The translations under genes were made by a program, and so were the position numbers. Under the pieces are notes generated by a model. That model saw nothing but the letters and a program-made list of their open reading frames with translations. It had not been told where the DNA came from and did not search any database. A stretch of DNA of 64,000 nucleotides from Nocardiopsis_B mangrovi (GTDB lineage: Bacteria; Actinomycetota; Actinomycetes; Streptosporangiales; Streptosporangiaceae): NCBI RefSeq assembly GCF_042653925.1, contig NZ_JBHSFQ010000018.1:62001-126000 (forward strand), given 5' to 3'. Below, one piece after another: positions 15,110-24,131 of this stretch; the stretch's first letter is position 1; each line of letters begins with the position of its first letter.

Positions 15110-17056
15110 ATGACGAACGCGCCTGACAGCTCCTGGATTCCCAGCGATTTCCTTCGCGCGCTCATCGCCGACGACGAGGCGGAATCACCTGCGACTCGTG
15201 TCGCGGCGCACCGTGTGCGGGATATGACACCGGGAGCCGAGCGTTCAAGGCTGCTGAACACGCTCCTAACCGGTCCCCACCATAAGACGGCTCCCCTGTG
15301 GTTGCTCGAAGCCGCGATCGACGATGGCAACGAGCCCGACGCCCAGGGGCACACCCACTATTGGGGGGCACCGAGTCCCGATGTCGCCGCGTTGGGGCAC
15401 CCGTCATGCCCGCCCTCGTTGCGAACGCGTGTGCTGAGGGAGTGCGATGGTGACCGGCTTGCTCGCCTCGGATCCGGCACCTCGAACGATGAACTTGCAC
15501 ACGCGGTCGCGCGGGAACTCACTCGGAGAGTTGCCACTCCGTCGCCCATGACACCCGAGCTGCTGGAAGAACCGACGGTCGCCCAGGTGGTCCTGCGTGT
15601 ACGCGCATTGCACGAGGTTGTCTTCGCGGCAGCTCTCAACGCACTGCCTGGCTGTCCACGTCATCCGGACGCGGATTCGGAAGACCTTGATGCCGATATG
15701 GACCGGCACCTGGCCGACTTCCGCGCGTGGGAGCAGATGTGGCGCGGAATCCTCGGCGCGCACCCGGAAGCGCATTGGCGAATCGTGGAGTGGGCCGATG
15801 AATCGCCCGCCGAGTCCGTGATCCGGCACCGGCTTCTCGAAGACCTGCCATGGCAGGTCGAAGACGAGCTGCTCCTTGCGCTTGCCGTGCGCGATGTCCT
15901 TGACTTCGCCTGGAGCGTTCTCATAGCGAAGTCCGCGCGCATGCGCCGTGACGGGTTGGCGGCGTCCCAGGTCAGGGAAAAACTGTCCGGCGAACTCGCG
16001 CAACTTCCGGAACGGAGGCGGGAAAGGGCTGAGGAGTTCATCCGTGACGAGGGGACGGTGCTCGATTTCGAACTGAGGGCGCCGGTGCACTGGGTGCGCG
16101 GGACAGCTTCCAAACGCTGGAGGTACCTGCTCGACCCGGACGAAGCCACGGAGTACGGGCGCCCGAGGGCCTGGCGCGCATCCGAAGCCACACTCGCCGA
16201 GATCGGGCGGCGCTTCGCCGACGTCGCCGTCCGCGCCGTGGAGTACTGGGAAGCCGATTCCAAGTCCCTCACCTGGGCGCTGGATGACATCCGCTGGGTT
16301 CGAGCAATGTTGCTTCACCTTTCCGAGGTCACACCAGAGATCAAACTGGCGGTCTCGCCGATCGTCGCGGAAGCGCGCAGGAGACTGGAACGCCGTTCCC
16401 CCTGGTGGGGTGGCTATCAGGGGTACGAAGAGTCGCGTCAGGCCACCGCCATGCTCGACACGATCCGCAGGATCGTCGAGGATCCGGTTCCCCAGCCCGC
16501 CCCGGACCGGAGGACTCCCGTCGGCGACCCCGACAAGGTGACCCCGAAAGAACTCGCCGGCCTTTCAGGCGAAGTCCTCACCTCTTACATCGATCGGCAC
16601 ACGGGCGACGACGAACTCGTGGAGAAGGCGCTCCTTTCACTCGCGATCCGGGGCTGCCCAGGGGCGTTCTTCGAGGACATGCTGGGACGCCACACCGCCC
16701 CGGAGGAGGGGCTGATCCGTACTACCGTCGACCTTCGCAGACGCCTCGGCGGTGGTCCCAGCTATCGCGAGGGATGGACACGGCTCGTCCTGGCACTGCC
16801 CGATCCTCGGTCGGAGCTGGTGCGTGCCCTGCCGGCCTGGACGGCCCTGCGCGCTCAGAGAGGAGGCCCCAGGCAGGCCCATCCGTCCGTCGTCTCGGTC
16901 GTTCGTGACGCTCTCGGCACGGACGACAAGGCGTGGGGACGGTTCGCCGAAAGTCCTGCGAAGAACACGGGGCCTGATGCCTGGTACCGCTTGGGCGACA
17001 TCCTTGATGCCGCGGCGCAGGCCGCCCCGTGGCCGAAACCGCCGACACGACAATGA
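15110..17056 (+). CDS. Large helical-repeat protein of unknown function (defence-linked)
   Basis: A 648-residue protein with no signal peptide or membrane segment. It is almost wholly alpha-helical by composition. Segments such as HPSCPPSLRTRVLRECDGDRLARLG followed by NDELAHAVARELTRR resemble leucine-rich-variant or HEAT-type repeats, which act as protein-interaction scaffolds. I recognise no catalytic motif. It begins at ATG 15110 with only a weak GAG upstream, and a frame open back to 14969 gives a basic, low-complexity extension. It follows the CBS-HEPN gene on the same strand at 148 bp, across a strong hairpin, and ends near the convergent AbiEii gene. A role as partner, sensor or immunity factor of the HEPN protein is a guess from position. 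Confidence 0.5.
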   Translation: MTNAPDSSWIPSDFLRALIADDEAESPATRVAAHRVRDMTPGAERSRLLNTLLTGPHHKTAPLWLLEAAIDDGNEPDAQGHTHYWGAPSPDVAALGHPSCPPSLRTRVLRECDGDRLARLGSGTSNDELAHAVARELTRRVATPSPMTPELLEEPTVAQVVLRVRALHEVVFAAALNALPGCPRHPDADSEDLDADMDRHLADFRAWEQMWRGILGAHPEAHWRIVEWADESPAESVIRHRLLEDLPWQVEDELLLALAVRDVLDFAWSVLIAKSARMRRDGLAASQVREKLSGELAQLPERRRERAEEFIRDEGTVLDFELRAPVHWVRGTASKRWRYLLDPDEATEYGRPRAWRASEATLAEIGRRFADVAVRAVEYWEADSKSLTWALDDIRWVRAMLLHLSEVTPEIKLAVSPIVAEARRRLERRSPWWGGYQGYEESRQATAMLDTIRRIVEDPVPQPAPDRRTPVGDPDKVTPKELAGLSGEVLTSYIDRHTGDDELVEKALLSLAIRGCPGAFFEDMLGRHTAPEEGLIRTTVDLRRRLGGGPSYREGWTRLVLALPDPRSELVRALPAWTALRAQRGGPRQAHPSVVSVVRDALGTDDKAWGRFAESPAKNTGPDAWYRLGDILDAAAQAAPWPKPPTRQ

Positions 17057-17200
17057 GGCAGTGTGCGGTCCCGCAGCGGCCAGATGAGATCGGAGTTCTT
17101 CATGCCTTGGACGCTCATGGCCTCCGAACCCGGGATGCTACTCCGTTTCTCGTTCAACGGGCTGTGGCGGAACGTGAAGTGCGGTTCGTGGGGCAGCTGA

Positions 17201-18100
17201 CTACTCGTCTCGCTTCCAGATACCTGCTTGAGGATTCCAGTCCCCCTCAGCCGTCTCCTCAAGCAGCGGGTCGAGAAACGGGGAGACGAGGCTGAGAGCC
17301 CCGTCCAGTGTGCGGGCGGGCAGGGATAGGGCCCGTGCCGCTTCAGCCGCGTAGCCGGGCTCCCACAGGCCGCGGTCGGGGACGGTGAACCGGTGGGGGA
17401 GCGCCAGGTTTCGGCGTTCAGCCTCGGAGCGTAGGGCCTTGAGTTGGAGATCGGCGGGCGGACGCGTCTGGGTGATGACGGAGACCAGGTCGACGAGATC
17501 CTTGAAGCGCGTGGAGGGCCGTCGCTCAGGGCCGTGGCGTTCGAGGATGGCGCAGGTCTTGTCGGCGACGTGATCGACCAGAGGGTAGACCCGGTAGCCG
17601 GGGCGCTCCAGACCGGGAACGTCCAGGGGAGGTAGGGGCGGGACGTCCTCGGGGGTGCCGGTCATGCGGATGTTCTCGGCGATGACGTCCACATGGAACT
17701 TCGCCCATACGGCGGCTCCGAGGCGGGAGGTGATCGGTACCCGGACGCCGTTGGCGCCATCGGAGATGGGCGTCGATGCCCCGGGTTCGAAGCGAAACCA
17801 GTCGCCGATGTCTTGTGCGGCTGCTTCGCGCAGGTCCCGTTCGGCCGCTTCGCGGCTGGTGGCCCGGTAGATGTCGATGTCCACCGTGCGGCGGACCGCG
17901 AGTTCGCGGGCAAGGAGCGCGGTCGCGCCTTTGACGATCCAGCCGTCGTCGGCGTGGTAGAGACGCGCGAGCAACCGGTCGTAGGCGAATTGACGCTGAA
18001 GCTCGGGCAGGGGCCACGGGCCGTTGGGCCGCGCGGTCGAGCGAAGACGTTCGGTGAGAGCGCGGCGGAACGCAGCAGGGGTCTTGTACGAAAGCGTCAT
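17201..18100 (-). CDS. AbiEii-family nucleotidyltransferase toxin
   Basis: A 299-residue protein with the nucleotidyltransferase core of AbiEii/AbiGii toxins: GWIVKGATALLAR and, 11 residues later, TVDIDIYR carrying the DxD-type acidic pair, then HVDVIAE, a conserved HVADKTCAI and RFKDLVDLV. AbiEii-type (MenT-like) toxins transfer nucleotides to RNA targets and stop growth; the family was found as an abortive infection system. Its ATG overlaps the stop of the AbiEi antitoxin gene by four bases (18097-18100), so the pair is translationally coupled. It is convergent with the helical-repeat gene. Confidence 0.8.
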   Translation of the reverse strand: MTLSYKTPAAFRRALTERLRSTARPNGPWPLPELQRQFAYDRLLARLYHADDGWIVKGATALLARELAVRRTVDIDIYRATSREAAERDLREAAAQDIGDWFRFEPGASTPISDGANGVRVPITSRLGAAVWAKFHVDVIAENIRMTGTPEDVPPLPPLDVPGLERPGYRVYPLVDHVADKTCAILERHGPERRPSTRFKDLVDLVSVITQTRPPADLQLKALRSEAERRNLALPHRFTVPDRGLWEPGYAAEAARALSLPARTLDGALSLVSPFLDPLLEETAEGDWNPQAGIWKRDE

Positions 18101-18798
18101 AGCGGTGACGTGGTGGTTTCCGTGTCGGTGGCCTGGCCGAGCCAGCGGTCCCGTTCCGGGGCCGAGGTGAGGTCGAGGAGCCAGCGCAGCAGGGCCGGCC
18201 CGTCTCCGCGGCGTAGGCCGAAGTGTGCGGCATGTGCGGCGAGCGACCGGACCATCGCGGCGGGGTGGTCGTGGCCTCCGCGGAGTGCTTCGGCCAGGAC
18301 GTGGCCGACCGCGCCGGGATCCTCACGGGCCGCCAGCAGGTCGGAGGTGATGCGCCGTGGCCTCGTTACCGGAAGTCCGTCGAGAGTGGTCCACTCGGAT
18401 TCGGTGAGGCGGCCGCGGTGCAGCCGCAGATCGGATCGGCGGGACTGCCTGCGCTTGGGCAGGGTGAACTCGTGGATGTCGGCGGGTAGGTGTCCAAGGC
18501 CGTAGAGCGCGGCTGCGGACCGGTGGGATACGACGCCGTCGTCGGGTGCGCGCTCCCAGGCGGGGGTGTCGGGGGCGAGTTGGAGCCATGCGGCGCGCAG
18601 ATCGAGACGGTCCGGGGGTGGAGCTCCCCGAAGGCGGTAGACGCCGTGCGCCACGCGTTCGACGGTGGCCGCTTCTGTGGCGAGCCGGGCGAGCGTACTC
18701 CAGGCCATCCCGGTCGCTTCGGCTTGCCGGCGGGTGAACAGTCCCCACTGCTCCTCGGCGATGTCGGTCAGCGCGCTCATGGCGCTCGATCGGGACAT
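18097..18798 (-). CDS. AbiEi-family antitoxin and autorepressor
   Basis: A 233-residue protein: an N-terminal winged helix (ALTDIAEEQWGLFTRRQAEA, RVAHGVYRLRG) of the AbiEi antitoxin type, then a C-terminal antitoxin domain (SHRSAAALYGLGHLPAD, LHRGRLTESEW, RRITSDLLA). It represses its own operon by binding inverted repeats, and such a pair is present just upstream (18806-18816 and 18871-18881). I take ATG 18798 because a TATAAT box ends 6 bases before it, implying a leaderless mRNA; ATG 18780 is the alternative. It overlaps the toxin gene by four bases. Confidence 0.78.
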   Translation of the reverse strand: MSRSSAMSALTDIAEEQWGLFTRRQAEATGMAWSTLARLATEAATVERVAHGVYRLRGAPPPDRLDLRAAWLQLAPDTPAWERAPDDGVVSHRSAAALYGLGHLPADIHEFTLPKRRQSRRSDLRLHRGRLTESEWTTLDGLPVTRPRRITSDLLAAREDPGAVGHVLAEALRGGHDHPAAMVRSLAAHAAHFGLRRGDGPALLRWLLDLTSAPERDRWLGQATDTETTTSPL

Positions 18799-18804
18799 GT
18801 CTGC

Positions 18805-18881
18805 ATTATATAGCGCCGCCGCTACGCAGCGCAGGCCTTCCCTAACCAGCGTGCTGCGAAGTTATCGGGAGCGCTATATAA
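18805..18881 (-). promoter_or_regulatory. AbiE promoter with paired operator half-sites
   Basis: TTATATAGCGC at 18806-18816 and its exact inverse GCGCTATATAA at 18871-18881 are 54 bases apart. On the minus strand the near copy contains TATAAT (18810 to 18805), placed to start transcription at the A of the antitoxin ATG at 18798. No good -35 is visible. The layout, a repeat pair with one copy over the -10, suits repression by an AbiEi dimer. Confidence 0.6.
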
Positions 18882-18995
18882 CGAAGCTTCATTGCCGATC
18901 GCAGCGATGAGAACCATGTAGACCATGGTTCCTGAGTCGACTTCTCGGGACACCGTCGAAAGCTCGGCTCCGTCCCGCGGCGGCAACATCCTCCG

Positions 18996-19071
<76 letters not shown>

Positions 19072-19289
19072 AGATCGGATCGGCGTTCTCTGTCATAGCG
19101 GGCCACTTGCTCGTGTGAGGAAGACAAAGGTCCGGATCGGCGGAAGGGTGCGGCATGTCGGTGGATGGGCAGCGAGATCTGTCGCCGTGGATCCGGCGCG
19201 GCTCTGTCGGCGGGCCGCTCCCCGCAGGCCGGCCGGGCCTCGTCGATCGGCCGGGCTGCCGGTGCCGTCACGGCAACAGGAGTTCCCGG

Positions 19290-19510
19290 CCGCGAGGACT
19301 ACCTGGGCGAAAAGCCTCTATGTTCGGGAAGACCGGCTTCTGAGAGCCCTGGCACGTGCCCTTCCGGGACGTGGCCCGCTCGATGCCGTTCGACATCTGT
19401 GTTCGCGTGACCTGATGGTCCTCTGCGATGCGACGAGCTGGACGGTCGTCGGGGTCGGGAATGACGAAAGCCCGACCCGGAGTGGACTCGTTGAGCAGCT
19501 CGGGTCAGGC
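19290..19510 (+). pseudogene. Possible C-terminal remnant of a large serine recombinase
   Basis: One frame reads RTTWAKSLYVREDRLLRALA then RHLCSRDLMVLCDATSWTVVG. YVREDxLL followed by a helix and a beta-strand-rich end resembles the part after the zinc ribbon in actinophage and AICE serine recombinases. No start, no catalytic Ser domain and no zinc-ribbon cysteines are present, so at best it is a short relic. It lies directly beside tRNA-Leu, where an integrase gene is expected. Confidence 0.35.
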
Positions 19511-19534
19511 TTACACCTGCTAGGGGTGATTACG

Positions 19535-19619
19535 TGTCCGAGGGGGGACTTGAACCCCCATGCCCTTAACGGGCACTAGCACCTCAAGCTAGCGCGTCTA
19601 CCTATTCCGCCACCCGGAC
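19535..19619 (-). tRNA. tRNA-Leu (anticodon GAG)
   Basis: On the minus strand GTCCGGG pairs with CTCGGAC (one G-T pair) to form the acceptor stem with discriminator A. The anticodon arm is CTAGC-TTGAGGT-GCTAG with anticodon GAG. A long variable arm (TGCCCGTTAAGGGCA) marks a class II leucine tRNA, and the T-arm holds GGTTCAAGTC. CCA is not encoded. Its 3' end faces the defence island and is partly copied at 3077-3099, so it is the likely integration target. Confidence 0.95.
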
Positions 19620-19660
19620 CTGGGTGTGCCGGGGTGCCTTTGGGCTCCCGGACAGGGTTA

Positions 19661-19669
19661 ACCATAGCA
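19661..19669 (-). promoter_or_regulatory. Extended -10 promoter element for tRNA-Leu
   Basis: The minus strand reads TGCTATGGT, an extended -10 whose end lies about 42 bases before the tRNA, giving a leader of roughly 35 bases. No clear -35 is seen. Confidence 0.4.
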
Positions 19670-19740
19670 AAGGTCGGAGGCCGGACGTACATCGTTTTCG
19701 GGGGCGGGGGAGGATGGGAGGGTCGGTGCAGGATGTCGGT

Positions 19741-21087
19741 GTGAGAGAGGAGCTGGTGCAGACCATGGGCGGCGGGAACGAAGGGCTCGGGGCGGCCGAG
19801 GTCGAAGTGGTGGATCTGTGCCGAGAGCTGATCGCCATCGACACCTCCAACTATGGCGACCACTCGGGTCCGGGGGAGCGGGTGGCCGCCGAGTATGTGG
19901 CGGGGAAGCTGGACGAGGTCGGGATCGAACCCGCGATCTACGAGTCGCACCCCGGCCGCAGCAACGTCGTGGCGCGGATTCCGGGGGCCGATCGGGATCG
20001 GCCGCCGCTGCTGATCCACGGGCACCTGGACGTGGTGCCCGCCGATGCCGCCGACTGGACGCACGACCCCTTCGCCGGCGAGGTCGCCGACGGCTGCGTG
20101 TGGGGCCGCGGGGCCATCGACATGAAGGACATGGACGCCATGGTCCTGGCCGTGCTGCGGCAGCGCATGCGCGAGGGGCGTACCCCGCCGCGCGACATCG
20201 TGCTCGCCTTCCTCGCCGACGAGGAGGCCGGCGGGACGTGGGGCGCGCAGTGGCTGGTCGACCGGCACCCGGAGCTGTTCGCCGATTGCAGCGACGCCAT
20301 CAGCGAGGTCGGCGGCTTCAGCTTCACCGTCGCCGACGACCGCCGCCTCTACCTGATCGAGACGGCGGAGAAGGGCATCGCGTGGATGAAGCTGACCGCG
20401 CGCGGGACCGCCGGCCACGGGTCGATGGTCAACCACGACAACGCGGTCACCGAACTCGCCGACGCGATCGCCCGGCTGGGGCGCCATGAGTTCCCCATCA
20501 GGCTGACGAAGACGGTGCGGACCTTCCTGGAGGAGGTCTGCGACGCCTACGGGATCGAGTTCTCCGAGGACGACGTCGAGGCGACCGTCGCCCGGCTCGG
20601 CCCGATCGCGAGCATGATCGGCGCGACCCTGCGGCACACGGTCAACCCCACCGTCCTCGACGGGGGATACAAGGCCAACGTCATCCCCGGCACCGCGACC
20701 GCCCAGGTCGACGGCCGTTTCCTGCCGGGCATGGAGGAGGAGTACTTCGCCGAGATCGACCGGCTGCTCGGCCCGAAGGTCGGCCGCGAGTTCATTCACC
20801 ACCTGCCGTCGGTCGAGACCGACTTCGAGGGCGGCCTGGTCAGCGCCATGGCCGAGTCGCTGCTGGCCGAGGACCCGGCGGCCAAAGCGGTCCCGTACTG
20901 CCTGTCGGGCGGCACCGACGCGAAGAGCTTCCAGCGGCTCGGCATCCGCAACTACGGGTTCGCGCCGCTGAAGCTGCCGCCGGAGCTCAACTTCTCCGGG
21001 ATGTTCCACGGGGTCGACGAGCGCGTGCCGGTCGACGGCCTGCGCTTCGGGGTGCGGGTGCTCGACCGCTTCATCGACTTGAGCTGA
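19741..21087 (+). CDS. M20/M25/M40-family metallopeptidase (ArgE/DapE-like)
   Basis: About 448 residues with the full M20 metal site: HGHLDVVPADAADW (first His and the catalytic Asp), WGRGAIDMKDMDAM (bridging Asp), ADEEAGGTWGA (catalytic Glu plus Glu ligand), and the late SGGTDAKSF and MFHGVDERV with a terminal His ligand. The dimerisation domain lies between (GTAGHGSM). Enzymes of this type hydrolyse acylated amino acids or small peptides; it is the housekeeping actinomycete paralogue with an ELNFSGMFHGVDERVP end. GTG 19741 has AGGA 8 bases upstream; ATG 19714 and ATG 19765 are alternatives. It diverges from tRNA-Leu. Confidence 0.85.
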   Translation: MREELVQTMGGGNEGLGAAEVEVVDLCRELIAIDTSNYGDHSGPGERVAAEYVAGKLDEVGIEPAIYESHPGRSNVVARIPGADRDRPPLLIHGHLDVVPADAADWTHDPFAGEVADGCVWGRGAIDMKDMDAMVLAVLRQRMREGRTPPRDIVLAFLADEEAGGTWGAQWLVDRHPELFADCSDAISEVGGFSFTVADDRRLYLIETAEKGIAWMKLTARGTAGHGSMVNHDNAVTELADAIARLGRHEFPIRLTKTVRTFLEEVCDAYGIEFSEDDVEATVARLGPIASMIGATLRHTVNPTVLDGGYKANVIPGTATAQVDGRFLPGMEEEYFAEIDRLLGPKVGREFIHHLPSVETDFEGGLVSAMAESLLAEDPAAKAVPYCLSGGTDAKSFQRLGIRNYGFAPLKLPPELNFSGMFHGVDERVPVDGLRFGVRVLDRFIDLS

Positions 21088-21449
21088 CGGGGCGGGGGCC
21101 TCTCCCGTACCCCCGGTTCGCCGCCCCCGCCCCCCGCCCCACGCTCCCCAGTCCCCCCGCTCCGCCCCGTCGCTTCGGGTGGTCCGGTGGGTTGGGGGAG
21201 TCGTTCCGGTTCGGATGGGGTGGCTTTGCGGAAGGGCCCGGAGGCGGGCGGGCGGGCCGGGAAAAAATCCCGGTCCGTTTTCCGTTTCGCTCCACCGTCT
21301 TGCCCAGTGTGGTGTTACGGTGACTGTCAGTTCACAAAGGATTCCTCTCTGTGAACGTCCCTGTGCGCGGGCCCTGTGGCCGAGCGGTCGTGTCCGGCCG
21401 CTGCGCGCACGGTTGGATCGACGGCATCGATACTCCGAGGTGGCAACCC
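21088..21449. other. 362-bp gap upstream of the Ser/Asp-rich secreted protein gene
   Basis: Mostly C-rich then G-rich low-complexity sequence. AAAGGA with GTG 21351 downstream offers an alternative start for the next gene. No other signal is clear. Confidence 0.4.
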
Positions 21450-22826
21450 ATGGCGTTCGCGGACCGGCAGTGGCGGGGACTCCCCGCCCGTGCCGCGCGC
21501 GTTCCCATGGCGACGGCACTTGTACGGGTACTTCTGCTGAGTGGTCTGGCCCTCGCGGGCTGGCTGCTCGGCGGTGTCGCGGCCGCTGTCGCCGAGGACC
21601 CGGCCCGGCTCTCCGAGCCGGCCGAATCGGCCGAGCGGGCGGGCCTTGCCGGGCCGGCCGACTCCGTTGTTCTGCCCGGGTCGGCCGAGTCCACCGACTC
21701 CGACGAATCCGACGCGTCCGCCGGCTCCGTTCGCGGGTCCGGTTCCGGCGCCACCGGCTCTCCCGAGACCGGGAGCTCCGGTTCCACCGCCCCGTCCGCG
21801 GCCGGGAGCTCCGGTTCCACGGGCCGGTCCGGCCGCTCCGGGTCGCCGGAGGAGCCTGCGGCCGGCGTGTCGTCCGGTGACCGTGCCGCGGCCGTGGACC
21901 GGCTCGCCGGCACCCTCGGCGCCGGTGGCTCGGCCGACTCCGCTGACTCCGCGCGGATCGCCCGTTCCACCGATCCGGCCGACACCACCGGCTCCGCCGA
22001 CTCCACCGACTCCACCGGGGCCACCGGCCCCTCGCGGGAAGCGACGCCGGCGCCCGCCGGATCACCGGTCCGCGTCGGCCCGGTCGGCGACCGTGTCGCC
22101 CGGATCGTCTCGGCCGCGCGGCCGGGGGAGGTCCTCCCGGCGGTCGCCGAGGCCGGAACGGCCACGGGGCACGGGGCGCGCCAGGTCGTCGAGGCCGCGG
22201 CGGGCACCACCGGCGGGGTCGTCTCCGGAACCGTCGAGGCCGGTCGCCGTGTGGGCGACTACGCCGGCGACTCCCTGGGCGGGTCCCCGCTGACCCAAGC
22301 CGTATCCGACGGCCTCGCCGGTCCCGCCGGCGGGCTCCGCGACGGCTTGCAGCAGGTGGTCGACGACGGCTCGCGCTCAGCGCTGCCCGTCCTCGGCGCT
22401 CCGCTCGGCTCCATCGGCGGTCTCCCGGCACCCGATGGCCTCGCCCCGGCGGAGGAGGGCGACGACGCGGCACGCGAGAGCGACCGCGACGACGCCGCCG
22501 CCGACAGCGATGGCGAACGCTCCGCCCAGCAGGTACTGAACCCCGCCGTGACCATGGCCGGCCACGTCGACGCGCTCGCCCAGCGGGCCGCGCACGACCA
22601 GGCCGCCGCCGGACGGCACCACGACGCGGCCTCCGCGCCGTGGCAGGGCGGCTCCGACTCTGCTGGAGCGGTGTCGTCGTCCTCGGTTCCCGTGCCGGCC
22701 ACGGCAGGGTTCCTGATGAACCGCAGCGATGTGCTGCGCCTCACCGCCCAGCGCGTCGCGCTGCCCGGTGACCCGACGCTGGTCGTCCGCGACGCCGCCG
22801 ACGACCCGTCCTTCTCTCCCGACTAA
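21450..22826 (+). CDS. Secreted Ser/Asp/Gly-rich protein of unknown function
   Basis: A 458-residue exported protein. A long basic start (MAFADRQWRGLPARAARVP) precedes a hydrophobic segment (TALVRVLLLSGLALAGWLLGG) with a cleavage-like AVAED end. The next ~200 residues are low-complexity Ser, Asp, Gly, Thr and Pro (for example STDSDESDASAG), like a wall-spanning linker. Two weak Gly/Val/Ala-rich helical segments follow, and the end (GFLMNRSDVLRLTAQRVALP) looks more ordered. It has no LPxTG. The two downstream chaplin-type genes suggest a role at the hyphal surface. ATG 21450 has GAGGTGG upstream; GTG 21351 with AAAGGA is a strong alternative that adds 33 residues. Confidence 0.55.
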   Translation: MAFADRQWRGLPARAARVPMATALVRVLLLSGLALAGWLLGGVAAAVAEDPARLSEPAESAERAGLAGPADSVVLPGSAESTDSDESDASAGSVRGSGSGATGSPETGSSGSTAPSAAGSSGSTGRSGRSGSPEEPAAGVSSGDRAAAVDRLAGTLGAGGSADSADSARIARSTDPADTTGSADSTDSTGATGPSREATPAPAGSPVRVGPVGDRVARIVSAARPGEVLPAVAEAGTATGHGARQVVEAAAGTTGGVVSGTVEAGRRVGDYAGDSLGGSPLTQAVSDGLAGPAGGLRDGLQQVVDDGSRSALPVLGAPLGSIGGLPAPDGLAPAEEGDDAARESDRDDAAADSDGERSAQQVLNPAVTMAGHVDALAQRAAHDQAAAGRHHDAASAPWQGGSDSAGAVSSSSVPVPATAGFLMNRSDVLRLTAQRVALPGDPTLVVRDAADDPSFSPD

Positions 22827-22990
22827 CGGGTTCACGGGCGACGAGAGCGCGCGCCCACACCGGTCTCGGCCCTGATGCGGCCCGCCGGTTCCGCGCCGCC
22901 TCCGCCCGGACCGCTGCGCGCCTGTCACGCGTGACCCCCGTTTGGCGCCCCCCGATCTACGAATCCGAACGAACCTTGAGGAACTGTCAC

Positions 22991-23821
22991 ATGTCACGGA
23001 CATATACGACGACGTTCGCCGCATTGGTCGCGGCCGGCTTCTTCACCGTTGCTCCGATCGCCTCCGCCGACACCAGCACGAGCGGGAACGGCTCGCTCGG
23101 GGGCGGGAACCAGGCCGTGGCCGATGCCGACGTGCCGGTCAACCTGTGCGGCAACGCGGTGGCGCTGCTCGGCAACTCCGGCGCCCAGTGCTCCGGCTCC
23201 GGGGCGGCGGTCGTCGAGGGCAAGGGCCGCAACGAGGGATCTTCCACCTCCACCAGCGGGAACGGCTCCCTGCTGGGCGGCAACCAGCTCGACGCCGACG
23301 CCGATGTCCCGGTGAACGCGTGCGGCAACGCCGTGTCCGTGCTCGGCAACTCCGGTGCGGACTGCGACGACTCCGGTGCCGCCGTCGGCGAGGGGACCGG
23401 CTCCGGCCGCGGTGACGGGCACGGCGACGGGCACGGCGACGGCGACGGCCCGGACGGGTACCCGGGTGGGGACGACGACGAGCCCGGGCGCGAGCCGGAC
23501 GGCGGCCCCGGCGATGACGGCCCCGGCACGGACGGGCCCGAGGGCCCGGGTGGCGGTGAACCCGAGCACCACGGCAACGAGGAAGAGGGAGAAGGAACCC
23601 CTGATGACCACGGTGCCACATCCCCGGACACCCCGTCCGGTGGAGACACCGCCCCGGCCGGGCCCGGTTCCGAGGCCGAGGTGAGTTCCGCCGGAGACGC
23701 GGCGCTCCCGGCGACCGGAACCGGCCTGATCCCGTTCGTCGCCGCAGCGGTGGGGGCCGTCGCCGTCGGCGCCGGAGCCCTCCTGCTCGGTCGGCGCCGG
23801 GGAGCACGCTCCCGGCGATAG
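22991..23821 (+). CDS. Long chaplin with two chaplin domains and an LPxTG sortase anchor
   Basis: 276 residues: signal peptide 1-26 (ending IASADT), two chaplin domains at about 30-70 and 88-128, each with SGNGSL-GGNQ, DVPVN-CGNAV-LLGNSG and the conserved Cys pair (53/67 and 111/125), then a Gly/Asp/His/Pro-rich wall-spanning linker, LPATG at 239-243, a hydrophobic helix and GRRRGARSRR. Long chaplins are attached to peptidoglycan by sortase E and, with short chaplins, coat aerial hyphae with amyloid that lowers surface tension. ATG 22991 has GAGGA 8 bases upstream. An 8-bp hairpin follows the stop. Confidence 0.9.
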   Translation: MSRTYTTTFAALVAAGFFTVAPIASADTSTSGNGSLGGGNQAVADADVPVNLCGNAVALLGNSGAQCSGSGAAVVEGKGRNEGSSTSTSGNGSLLGGNQLDADADVPVNACGNAVSVLGNSGADCDDSGAAVGEGTGSGRGDGHGDGHGDGDGPDGYPGGDDDEPGREPDGGPGDDGPGTDGPEGPGGGEPEHHGNEEEGEGTPDDHGATSPDTPSGGDTAPAGPGSEAEVSSAGDAALPATGTGLIPFVAAAVGAVAVGAGALLLGRRRGARSRR

Positions 23822-23834
23822 AGGACATCGGCTT

Positions 23835-23854
23835 CCCCGGTCCTGTGACCGGGG
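23835..23854 (+). terminator. 8-bp hairpin after the long chaplin gene
   Basis: CCCCGGTC and GACCGGGG pair around a CTGT loop, 13 bases after the stop codon. The rest of the 310-bp gap to the next gene shows no gene. Confidence 0.6.
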
Positions 23855-24131
23855 GGCTGACGCGAGTCCCGCGACGCGGCCACGATCGCGGGGTTCACGT
23901 CAGCCTCCGCTCATCCGGAGCGGAGCTGAACCGGGCGTGCACCACTCGTCAGCGAGCCACGCGCGAGGAGTTGCGCGCTCCCCGTCCGGACCGGGACCGC
24001 ACCCGCCAGGTGCGGTCGAACGGACGGCCACGGCCAATGGGCTGCCGTGCCCCTCCCAGGGGCAAGGGCCTCCGCGGCCTCGCACGACTCCATCTCATCC
24101 ACACGTTGATCCGCTTCGAAAGGACTTCCAC

